NCBI RefSeq assembly: GCF_030441895.1
Contig: NZ_JARJAS010000019.1
Reading direction: 5' to 3' (one strand)
Origin: Enterococcus_D entomosocium
GTDB taxonomy: Bacteria; Bacillota; Bacilli; Lactobacillales; Enterococcaceae
DNA: 64,000 nucleotides
Shown here in pieces: positions 41,732 through 49,336 of the stretch. The position numbers and the translations under genes were made by a program. The notes below the pieces were generated by a model, which had not been told where the DNA came from, did no database searches, and saw nothing but the letters and a program-made list of their open reading frames with translations. Within the stretch, counting starts at the first letter, position 1, and every line of letters begins with the position of its first letter.

Positions 41732-42073
41732 ATGAACATTGAGGAATATCAACGATTTATCAGTGACTTCTACAAAGCCCGCAACTGGTATCAATATGAT
41801 CCGTTTATTCGGGCGAATTTTTTAGCAGAAGAAGTCGGGGAAGTGAGCCGTGCCATTCGGACATTGGAGATTGGCCGTGACCGTCCCGATGAACAAGAAG
41901 GCTTGCCGGAAGAAAAACTGGCAAATCTGACGGAAGAATTGGGCGATGTACTGGATAACTTATTTATTCTCGCCGATAAATACGATATTTCTCTGGAAAC
42001 AATCATGCAAAAACACAAAGAAAAGCTTTTGTCTCGCTATCAAATGAACCAAGAGACAGAAAAAAACAGCTAA
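41732..42073 (+). CDS. MazG-like nucleotide pyrophosphohydrolase
   Basis: The 113-residue all-alpha protein has the MazG metal motif EEVGEV followed by EELGDVLDNL. Such small MazG proteins hydrolyse NTPs or dNTPs, often damaged ones. The ATG at 41732 gives MNIEEYQRFISDFY, the usual N-terminus, with AAAGGATGG upstream. It is monocistronic and divergent from the LOG-family gene. Confidence 0.88.
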   Translation: MNIEEYQRFISDFYKARNWYQYDPFIRANFLAEEVGEVSRAIRTLEIGRDRPDEQEGLPEEKLANLTEELGDVLDNLFILADKYDISLETIMQKHKEKLLSRYQMNQETEKNS

Positions 42074-42125
42074 CGGGCTACTTGTTGCGTAACGGGCAGC
42101 GGCAAAGGTTGCTTTTCCCAAATAC

Positions 42126-42175
42126 AAAAAACCAACGTTTCTGTGGTCAATCGGCCAGTGAAACGTTGATTTTCT
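42126..42175. terminator. Bidirectional terminator
   Basis: CAACGTTTC (42133-42141) and GAAACGTTG (42160-42168) form a perfect stem with an inner TGG/CCA pairing. An A run precedes it and T-rich sequence follows. Confidence 0.7.
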
Positions 42176-42223
42176 TCTATTATATAAAAAGTTGGTTCTC
42201 CTTTTTATGGGAATAGGAGGTGT

Positions 42224-43237
42224 TTATTGTGCCATTTGCTCTACCAGTTCTTCCAAACCAGTCAAGGCTTGGTAGCCGTAGCCAAAGAGATAATTGTAGT
42301 CCATGCTGTAGACTTGTTTGTTTTTGATGGCTTTCATGCTAGAGAGTTTGTCGTTTTTGTATAAGCCTTCAATGATTTCTTGGCCGGAAACACTGCCTTC
42401 GATCGTTGACCAGTCGCCGACGATCAAGACATCGGGATCCGTTTCGATCAAAGTTTCGACACTGACTTCCCCTGAATAGTCTTGAAACACATTGTTCAGT
42501 TTGATCATATCAAAGTTGCTATTGAAAAAAGACTCATCTTGAGCGGCATAGACACTGACAACACTAGGATCAGACATAAAGAGATGGGCAAAGGTTTGCT
42601 CTTCTTTGTCTGCTACTTTTTCTTCCAAGGCACTCTGACGATCCTTTAATTCTTTTTCAAAAGCAGCGGCTGCCTCAGGGACATTGAAGAGCTTACCAAG
42701 GTTTTCAATGTCTTGATAAACAGAATCAAACGTCGCCCCAGTGACAGAGGTTTCTTGGACATAAGTCGGAATGCCCATCTCGTTCAAGGAATCAACGGTG
42801 CCGACGCCCCAATCTTGGTTATCGAAAAGTCCCCCGCGGCCAAAAATCAAATCTGGATCCACACTTAAGGCTGTTTCTTTACTGATATAGTCGCTGCCCA
42901 GGTCGTTGAGTTCTGCGTAATCAGCAGCAACTTCCTCATCAGCGGCACCAAAGGTTGCACCGACACCCGCAATCTGATCCTTGAGGCCGAGATGCAGCAG
43001 CAATTCCGCTGCTGGTCGTGTGTTGGCAACGACTTTTTTTGGTGCCTCATTAAAGGTTTGATCCTTGGCGGTCCATTGCGTGCCGCCTTCTGCTTTGGTG
43101 TAGTTGCTGATGGTTAAGGGATACGTACTTTCTGCCTGTGAGGAAGAAGCCGAAGTTCCTTCATCCTTCGTATTGCCGCAAGCGCTTAATGTAAAGACTG
43201 CCAATCCTACCCCAATCATTTTTCCCCATTTATTCAT
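42224..43237 (-). CDS. Iron(siderophore)-type ABC transporter substrate-binding lipoprotein
   Basis: The 337-residue protein has a lipoprotein signal with lipobox LSAC (Cys20) and a Ser-rich linker, followed by a FecB/BtuF-type domain (KKVVANTRPAAELLLHLGL, DPDLIFGRGGL, FDMIKLNNVFQD, ETDPDVLIVG). The ATG at 43237 follows AAAGGAGCAAACAG. It overlaps the ATPase gene by 8 nt and is the last gene of the operon. With a Fur-like box upstream of the operon, iron-siderophore or heme uptake is likely; cobalamin is possible. Confidence 0.9.
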   Translation of the reverse strand: MNKWGKMIGVGLAVFTLSACGNTKDEGTSASSSQAESTYPLTISNYTKAEGGTQWTAKDQTFNEAPKKVVANTRPAAELLLHLGLKDQIAGVGATFGAADEEVAADYAELNDLGSDYISKETALSVDPDLIFGRGGLFDNQDWGVGTVDSLNEMGIPTYVQETSVTGATFDSVYQDIENLGKLFNVPEAAAAFEKELKDRQSALEEKVADKEEQTFAHLFMSDPSVVSVYAAQDESFFNSNFDMIKLNNVFQDYSGEVSVETLIETDPDVLIVGDWSTIEGSVSGQEIIEGLYKNDKLSSMKAIKNKQVYSMDYNYLFGYGYQALTGLEELVEQMAQ

Positions 43238-44012
43238 CTGTTTGCTCCTTTTCAAAATAATAATGAAACCCTAATCCGCTTGTGATCGGATGATGGTAAA
43301 TACTGCATTTCACGCCATAGATTTCTTCGATCAGTTCTTCTGTCAGCAGCGTTTCTGGTTCGCCATACCCTACGACCCGACCATCTTTTAAGGCATAGAT
43401 AATGTCGCAATAGTTGGCTGCTTGTTCCAAATTATGCAGCGCCGCCAACAAGCCAATCTTCAGATGCTTGACGGTCTCTAAGATTTCCAGCTGGTAACGG
43501 ATATCCAAATGATTGGTCGGCTCATCGAGAATCATAAATTTCGGTTCTTGGGTGATGGCACGAGCAAGGACGACCCGCTGTTTTTCGCCTCCTGATAATG
43601 AGAGGTAGCTGCGTTTTCTGTAGGCACTTAGCCCTGTTTTGGCTAAGGCTTCGGTGACCAGTTCATGGTCGGCTTTGGTGTCTTGTTCCAACAACCCCTT
43701 GTGGGGCGTGCGGCCTAAAAGCACCATCTGTTCTACTGTTAAATCAAAGCTCAACTCATTGAATTGACTGACGACGCTGACTTGCTGGGCGACTTTTTTT
43801 TCGGAACTTTTCAAAATATTCGTCTCACCCAGATAAATTTCGCCGCTGTCTGGTTTCAACGTTTTGTAGATGGCTTTTAACAACGTGGACTTCCCACTGC
43901 CATTAGACCCAATCAAACCGACAAATTGCCCTTGTGCGGTTTGGACGGAGATGTCTTTTAGAATCTGCTGATCCCCGATCGTCAGATTGAGCTTTTCAAC
44001 TGCCAATTTCAT
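43230..44012 (-). CDS. FecE/FhuC-type ABC transporter ATPase
   Basis: The 260-residue ATPase has Walker A GSNGSGKST, signature LSGGEKQRVVLARAI and Walker B FMILDEPTNHLD. Its H-loop sits in AALHNLEQA. The ATG at 44012 follows GGGGGGTGACGAG. It lies 4 nt after the permease stop and overlaps the binding-protein gene, so all three are tightly coupled. Confidence 0.93.
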   Translation of the reverse strand: MKLAVEKLNLTIGDQQILKDISVQTAQGQFVGLIGSNGSGKSTLLKAIYKTLKPDSGEIYLGETNILKSSEKKVAQQVSVVSQFNELSFDLTVEQMVLLGRTPHKGLLEQDTKADHELVTEALAKTGLSAYRKRSYLSLSGGEKQRVVLARAITQEPKFMILDEPTNHLDIRYQLEILETVKHLKIGLLAALHNLEQAANYCDIIYALKDGRVVGYGEPETLLTEELIEEIYGVKCSIYHHPITSGLGFHYYFEKEQTDE

Positions 44013-44016
44013 CTCG

Positions 44017-45090
44017 TCACCCCCCAAAGTTGTATTGTCGTTTGACAATGATATAGATAAAGATCGGTGCGCCAATCAGCGCTGTAATGATCCCGATCGG
44101 CAGTTCGACTCCTTGCAGGGTCGAGCGGGCGATCACATCCGCCCAAATCAAAAACAACGCGCCTGTCAAAGCGGTCAAAGGCATCAACAGGCGATGATCC
44201 GAGCCGCTGACTCCACGTACGATATGAGGAATGATCAAGCCGACAAAGCCGATCATCCCAGAATTCGCAACGATGATACTAGTTAATAGCGCTGCTAGCA
44301 GCATGTAAAAACGCCGATAGAAGGTCAGCTTGACCCCTAAGGTGGAAGCAACTTCATCCCCCAGCAAAAGCGTATTCAAAACACGGTATTGCGTCAGGAA
44401 GAACAGCGTGATCAAAGAAACCAGAACCACGATAAAGCCCAATTTGTTCCAAGAAGCCGAGGCTAGGCTGCCCATCGACCAAAACGCTACGGTCTTCATC
44501 CCTTCTGCATTGCTAGCCAGATAGATGATCAAGTTTGAAACAGAGCTACATAAGGCACTGACGATCGTCCCCGACAGCACAAGTTTTGTGGAAGTCATTT
44601 TCCCACCGATACTGGCAAGCAGCAGCACCAAAATAGTCGCAATCCCCGCTCCTGCAAAGGCGCCAAACGATAAGCCCAGCTGCAAGACTAGCGCCGAGCC
44701 GCCAAAACCGACTAAGATGGCAAAGGTCGCCCCTAAGGATGCGCCGGAAGAGATCCCTAGGATATATGGATCTGCCAGCGGATTTTGGACCACTGCCTGC
44801 ATCACTGCCCCGCTGATCGCTAACCCCATCCCCACAAAAATAGAAAGCAAGACCCGCGGTGCCCGAACAAACCAGACGATATTGATGTTTGCGTCTGAAA
44901 TGCCTGAAAGATCACCAACCAACCCGTGGCTGATTTTATAGAAGAGAATTTGGTAAACTTCGCCAAGGGTGATATTGGCTTGTCCGTTTGCCAAAGCAAC
45001 TCCTGCAGATAAGAGAATGGCGACAACTAAAACACAGCAAATGATTGTCGACACCATCCAACGATTTGATTTAATCAACCCTACCGACAT
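44017..45090 (-). CDS. FecCD-family ABC transporter permease
   Basis: The 357-residue protein has about ten membrane segments and FecCD motifs (RAPRVLLSIFVGMGLAISGA, QNPLADPYILGISSGASLGA, GMIGFVGLIIPHIVR). Only one permease gene is present, so it must work as a homodimer. AAAGGAG precedes the ATG. First gene of the operon, with a leader of about 190 nt. Confidence 0.93.
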   Translation of the reverse strand: MSVGLIKSNRWMVSTIICCVLVVAILLSAGVALANGQANITLGEVYQILFYKISHGLVGDLSGISDANINIVWFVRAPRVLLSIFVGMGLAISGAVMQAVVQNPLADPYILGISSGASLGATFAILVGFGGSALVLQLGLSFGAFAGAGIATILVLLLASIGGKMTSTKLVLSGTIVSALCSSVSNLIIYLASNAEGMKTVAFWSMGSLASASWNKLGFIVVLVSLITLFFLTQYRVLNTLLLGDEVASTLGVKLTFYRRFYMLLAALLTSIIVANSGMIGFVGLIIPHIVRGVSGSDHRLLMPLTALTGALFLIWADVIARSTLQGVELPIGIITALIGAPIFIYIIVKRQYNFGG

Positions 45091-45257
45091 GTGATTCTCC
45101 TTTATTCAGCACGAACTCCTCTGATTTCACAGCAAAAACAACCTGAGTGTTGCCTCGCCGCCATCATAAAAGAAGCATCTGTGCGTTTTTTCGCTTATAA
45201 AAGTTCTTCTCATGAAAAGCGCCAAAGCCATGTGCTACTTTGACATCTATTTGCAAA

Positions 45258-45313
45258 TGAGAATCACTCTCAATGAATAGAGTCATTATAAGGAACCTTT
45301 TGTGAAATGTAAA
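45258..45313 (-). promoter_or_regulatory. Promoter and Fur-like box of the iron-type ABC operon
   Basis: On the minus strand TTTACA (45308-45313) and TATAAT (45285-45290) are 17 bp apart. The 7-1-7 repeat TGAGAATCACTCTCA (45258-45272) overlaps or just follows the start point and matches the Fur box pattern TGAnAATnATTnTCA with one mismatch per arm. The stretch 45091-45257 is leader without a gene; 45314-45460 is AT-rich and I see nothing else in it. Confidence 0.7.
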
Positions 45314-45461
45314 TAATTTTCTGAAAATTTCCTTAAATAAGAGTTATTCTAATGTTCGTGATTGATTGGGCATTTTCCTTTCCATTGACCTATCGAAAAC
45401 ACGGTACCCGTGAAGAAGCAAATTCTTCGGCAAAATAATCCAGTTTTTTTAATGATGAAAA

Positions 45462-45495
45462 AAGACAGACTTCATTTCGTACGAAGTCTGTCTCC
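45462..45495 (-). terminator. Riboflavin operon terminator
   Basis: On the minus strand GACAGACTTC and GAAGTCTGTC form a perfect 10-bp stem followed by a T-rich tail. A second small hairpin GCCTA-TGCT-TAGGC lies at about 45505-45518. Confidence 0.8.
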
Positions 45496-45558
45496 AGTCT
45501 GAAGCCTATGCTTAGGCAGGCTTGTTCTTGCTAGCTTCCCTTTGTTAGCACGTGAAAC

Positions 45559-46032
45559 CTATGCGTTGCCAAGGATTTGCTGATTCAACGAAATCATCTC
45601 CAAAAGACCTTGAGCGGCTTCACTGCCTTTATTGCCGGCTTTGGTTCCCGCTCGTTCAACGGCTTGTTCAATCGTTTCAGTCGTCAATACACCAAACATG
45701 ATCGGAATGTCGGCATTCAGACCAATTTGGGCTACGCCTTTCGCCACTTCGTTTGAGATCAATTCATAGTGGGTCGTTGCTCCGCGAATCAAGGCACCTA
45801 ATGTCACGATCCCATCGTATTGTTTGTGGTCAACGATTTTTTTGGTAATATACGGAATCTCATAAGCACCTGGTACCCAATACACATCGATGTTTTCTGC
45901 TTTGACTCCATGACGCACCAAATTGTCTTTGGCGCCTTCCACTAACTTGGAAGTGATAAACTCGTTGAATCGTGAAACCACGATCCCTACTTTGACTGCC
46001 TCTCCCTGAAACGTTCCTTCAAATACTGTCAT
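45559..46032 (-). CDS. ribH: 6,7-dimethyl-8-ribityllumazine synthase
   Basis: It condenses the ribityl-pyrimidine with dihydroxybutanone phosphate. The 157-residue protein has the family motifs VVSRFNEFITSKL, WVPGAYEIP, TLGALIRGATTHYELI (active His) and FGVLTTETIEQAVERAG. AAAGGAG precedes the ATG. It is the last gene of the riboflavin operon. Confidence 0.96.
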   Translation of the reverse strand: MTVFEGTFQGEAVKVGIVVSRFNEFITSKLVEGAKDNLVRHGVKAENIDVYWVPGAYEIPYITKKIVDHKQYDGIVTLGALIRGATTHYELISNEVAKGVAQIGLNADIPIMFGVLTTETIEQAVERAGTKAGNKGSEAAQGLLEMISLNQQILGNA

Positions 46033-46053
46033 CGCTCATTCTCCTTTGGTTGA

Positions 46054-47229
46054 TTAAATAGATAGGTAATGGTGAAACTTTTCTTTCTTCGTTTTCAAAT
46101 AGCTGCTGTTTTCTTTATGCACAGGCATCTCCAGCGGTACCCGTGCTACTACCTTGATCCCTAAGCTTTCTAATTCCTTCACCTTGTCAGGGTTGTTGGT
46201 CATCAGTTGAATCTCCTGCACTTCTAAGGAACGTAAAACATCGGCAGCAAACGTGTAATGACGGGCATCTGCTGCAAACCCTAATGCAATATTTGCTTCA
46301 TACGTATCCATGCCTTGTTCCTGCAGCTGGTAGGCACGGAGCTTGTTCCGCAAGCCAATACCGCGGCCTTCTTGGCGTAGATACAAAATCGCACCACGGC
46401 CTTTTGCCTCGATCTGCCGCATCGCTTCTTGCAGCTGTTCGCCACAATCACAGCGATGAGAGCCGAAGACGTCGCCTGTTAAACACTCTGAATGGATCCG
46501 TAGTAACAGCGGCTCGGTAGTATGTTGAATCTCGCCTTTGGCTAGTAAAAGGTGTTCATTGCCGAATTCATCTTCAAATAAGGTCAATTGGAACGCCCCA
46601 TAAGCCGTTGGCAGATCCACCGTGATAGGTGCAGTTCCTCGTAGATATTCCGCCAACTCATCAATGGTCAAAAACGGCAGCTGCCATTTTTCTGCTAATT
46701 TTTTCAATTCTGGGACCCGAGCCATCGTGCCATCTTCATTTAAAATCTCACAAATGTAGGCTGCTTCCACGCTGCCAGCAAGCTTTGCTAAATCCACAGC
46801 CGCTTCTGTATGTCCTCTGCGTTCCAACACGCCGCCAGGTTGAGCGGTCAATGGGAAGATATGGCCAGGGCGATAAAAATCCGCAGCCTGTGACGCAGGA
46901 TCAGCCAACTTTTCAATCGTCACTGCCCGGTCTTTCGCAGAAATTCCTGTACTCGTCGTCACGTGATCGACACTGATGGTAAACGCGGTGCCAAAGGCAT
47001 CCGTATTATTGGCGGTCATCTCAGGCAATGCCAGCTTTTCAGCGATCGCTTGTGAGATGGGTGCACAGATCAAGCCGCGGCCATAAGTCGCCATAAAATT
47101 GACAGATTCTGGCGTTGCGTATTCAGCGATCCCAATCAAATCTCCTTCTGATTCCCGATTTTCATCATCGGCGACAATCACTAAGCCGCCCTTTTTTAAC
47201 CATTCCACTGCTTGTTCTACTTTATGCAT
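46054..47229 (-). CDS. ribBA: Bifunctional DHBP synthase / GTP cyclohydrolase II
   Basis: The 391-residue protein has the RibB domain first (VADDENRESEGDL, HIFPLTAQPGGVLERRGHTE) and the RibA domain second (zinc ligands in SECLTGDVFGSHRCDCGEQ, then LRQEGRGIGLRNKLRAYQLQ). The two domains feed the two branches of riboflavin synthesis. The ATG at 47229 has AGAAGG at 7 nt; an ATG at 47265 that overlaps the ribE end has a weaker site. Confidence 0.95.
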   Translation of the reverse strand: MHKVEQAVEWLKKGGLVIVADDENRESEGDLIGIAEYATPESVNFMATYGRGLICAPISQAIAEKLALPEMTANNTDAFGTAFTISVDHVTTSTGISAKDRAVTIEKLADPASQAADFYRPGHIFPLTAQPGGVLERRGHTEAAVDLAKLAGSVEAAYICEILNEDGTMARVPELKKLAEKWQLPFLTIDELAEYLRGTAPITVDLPTAYGAFQLTLFEDEFGNEHLLLAKGEIQHTTEPLLLRIHSECLTGDVFGSHRCDCGEQLQEAMRQIEAKGRGAILYLRQEGRGIGLRNKLRAYQLQEQGMDTYEANIALGFAADARHYTFAADVLRSLEVQEIQLMTNNPDKVKELESLGIKVVARVPLEMPVHKENSSYLKTKKEKFHHYLSI

Positions 47230-47242
47230 CGTCTGCCTTCTT

Positions 47243-47830
47243 TCATTTTCGTTGGTATTTGACATATTTCCCGATCATATCCGTCTCGATATTGACCCAC
47301 TCCCCTTGTTTCAACTGCCCCAGCGTCGTCTGGTCTTTGGAATGGGGGATCAAGCTAACGGAAAATGCCTGTGCCGTCGTCTGGGTAACCGTCAAACTGA
47401 CGCCATTGATCGCAATCGACCCTTGCGGAATGATTTCCCCTTGCACACTGACAGGATAAGCAAACGTCAAGATCAAGGCATTTTCCAACTGCTTTTTCTG
47501 GATCAAACGGGTCGTTACATCAATGTGGCCAGCGACAAAGTGGCCTTCAAAGCGCTGCGTTGCTGCCATCGCTCGCTCCAAATTGACTTCGGCACCTACC
47601 GAGAGTTGTTTAAAGGTCGTTCGTTGAAAGGTTTCCGGCATGATATCCACCGTAAACGTCGTCGTTTGTTTGGCGATCGCCGTCAAACACGTACCATTGA
47701 TCGCCATACTGTCTCCAATCTGGTAATCCGCCAGCAAGCCTTCCGACGCACTGCAGGTTAGCTGGATCGTGCGGCTTTGCTTGCGGATCTCTTTGATGCG
47801 GCCTTTTTCCTGAATCAATCCTGTGAACAT
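47243..47830 (-). CDS. ribE: Riboflavin synthase, alpha subunit
   Basis: It dismutates two lumazine molecules into riboflavin. The 195-residue protein shows the internal duplication of the family: MFTGLIQEKGRI with AINGTCLTA in the first half and GHFVAGHIDVT with AINGVSLTV in the second. The ATG at 47830 follows GGAGACAAGAGGA and lies inside the last codons of ribD (16-nt overlap). Confidence 0.95.
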   Translation of the reverse strand: MFTGLIQEKGRIKEIRKQSRTIQLTCSASEGLLADYQIGDSMAINGTCLTAIAKQTTTFTVDIMPETFQRTTFKQLSVGAEVNLERAMAATQRFEGHFVAGHIDVTTRLIQKKQLENALILTFAYPVSVQGEIIPQGSIAINGVSLTVTQTTAQAFSVSLIPHSKDQTTLGQLKQGEWVNIETDMIGKYVKYQRK

Positions 47831-48891
47831 TCCTCTTGTCTCCTTCCTCGGATGCAAACATCTTCCCCAACTGCTGTCACCGTCACCTCTGTTAGCTGCT
47901 GCAGCTGTTTCGGGGTACGTTCACTAGTAAAACTTGCGAGACTATTGCCCCCAAGAAACTTTGGCGCCACATAGGTAATGCTTTCTTGCCACAGTCCGCT
48001 GGCTAAAAAGGCATCATGGATCGCAGCGCCTCCCTCCACGTAAAGCGATTGGACCTGTCGTGTGGCAAGCTCCTTCAACAATGCAGCGATCGTCAACTCT
48101 TCCAGCTGGATCACTGAGACATGCGCTGGCAAATCACTGACAGCTGCCTGCTGCGTAAAAATCCACACAGGTGCCGAATCGTCGGCAAACAGTGCCAATT
48201 GGGATTGCGACAGCGTTCGTCCCCGACGGTCTACCACGATGCGAATCGGCGGAAAGCTGGTTTCAATCGTGGTCAATAAGGTGGGATCATCTGTCAACAC
48301 CGTCTGACTGCCCACTAAGATCCCTTGGTAGTCCCCACGTTCTTGATGAACGTTTTGCCAAACCGCTGAACCAGTGATCGCATTGCGGGTCTGCGCATCA
48401 TGAGCGATCCGACCATCTAAAGTGATCGCTTGCTTCAATGCCACGTAAGGTAGCTGATGCTGATGGTAAAAATTATAGTGTGGATTCAAACGGCGCACTT
48501 CTGTTTCTTCGATACCCACCAACACTTCGATGCCCTGATTTTCTAAAAAGCGCTTGCCTTGTCCAGCCACGATCGGGTTAGGGTCTAACTGGCCGACGAC
48601 TACTTTTTTGATGCCGCTGTCGATGATCAGCTGGGTGCAAGGCGGCTGTTTTCCTTGATGGTTGCAAGGTTCTAACGTCACGTATAAAGTCGAATTGATT
48701 AGGTCTTCGGAGGAATGGCATTGTTCGATGGCGTTTCGTTCCGCATGGGGCTGCCCATAGACTAAGTGAGCCCCTTTGGCAATGACCCGTTGCTCTTTGA
48801 CGATCACAGCGCCCACTAGCGGATTGGTAAAGGTTTGGTAACGCCCTTTTTTGGCTTCTGCGATCGCCAAACGCATGTATTCGTTATGCAT
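47815..48891 (-). CDS. ribD: Bifunctional diaminohydroxyphosphoribosylaminopyrimidine deaminase / reductase
   Basis: The 358-residue protein has an N-terminal deaminase with zinc ligands in GQPHAERNAI and PCNHQGKQPPC, and a C-terminal NADPH reductase (LDGRIAHDAQTRNAITG, VEGGAAIHDAFL). The ATG at 48891 is close to AAAGGAGG. It is the first gene of ribD-ribE-ribBA-ribH and sits behind an FMN riboswitch. Confidence 0.95.
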   Translation of the reverse strand: MHNEYMRLAIAEAKKGRYQTFTNPLVGAVIVKEQRVIAKGAHLVYGQPHAERNAIEQCHSSEDLINSTLYVTLEPCNHQGKQPPCTQLIIDSGIKKVVVGQLDPNPIVAGQGKRFLENQGIEVLVGIEETEVRRLNPHYNFYHQHQLPYVALKQAITLDGRIAHDAQTRNAITGSAVWQNVHQERGDYQGILVGSQTVLTDDPTLLTTIETSFPPIRIVVDRRGRTLSQSQLALFADDSAPVWIFTQQAAVSDLPAHVSVIQLEELTIAALLKELATRQVQSLYVEGGAAIHDAFLASGLWQESITYVAPKFLGGNSLASFTSERTPKQLQQLTEVTVTAVGEDVCIRGRRQEECSQD

Positions 48892-48910
48892 CTTCCTTCC
48901 TCCTTTCAAT

Positions 48911-48943
48911 AAAAAAATGCCTCGTGAGAATCTCACGAGGCAT
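48911..48943 (-). terminator. Riboswitch-linked terminator
   Basis: ATGCCTCGTGAGA and TCTCACGAGGCAT form a perfect 13-bp stem followed on the minus strand by TTTTTTT, between the riboswitch and ribD. FMN binding is expected to favour this stem. Confidence 0.9.
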
Positions 48944-49004
48944 AGACAAACAAGACCGGCAAAAAATCAATTTTAGACGCACTGCGCCCCTTGAAATTTT
49001 GTGG

Positions 49005-49143
49005 TTTTTCTTCTCCCATCCAGACTTTCACTGTCGGTGCCAGATTCACACTGGCTCCACCGCATAGCTATGCGGGTCACGGACTTCAAGCATTGTACTT
49101 GTCACCGTCGGTCGGGAATTACACCCTGCCCCGAAGAATACTA
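49005..49143 (-). ncRNA. FMN riboswitch (RFN element)
   Basis: Read on the minus strand, the conserved blocks are TTCGGGGCAGGGTG, AATTCCCGACCG, CGGTGACAAG, AGTCCGTGACCC, TGGAGCCAGTGTGAATCTGG, ACCGACAGT and GAAAGTCTGGATGGGAGAAG. They are in the right order and spacing for an RFN element. It precedes a terminator and ribD, so it should switch the rib operon off when FMN is plentiful. Confidence 0.96.
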
Positions 49144-49336
49144 TTCAATTCATGTGCATTTTAGCCCGACCATTTTTGTTTGTCAATAGGCCTGATTACA
49201 AGCCAATAGGAATTCCTCTTGGCTTTTTCTTTTGGCAATCCCAAAGAAGCGACAGCAGAAATCCCTTGTCGTTCCGCCATTTTCCTAAGCTGCAGCAAGG
49301 CGATTTTGCCTGTAAAAAAATACGAGAAAACCTAGG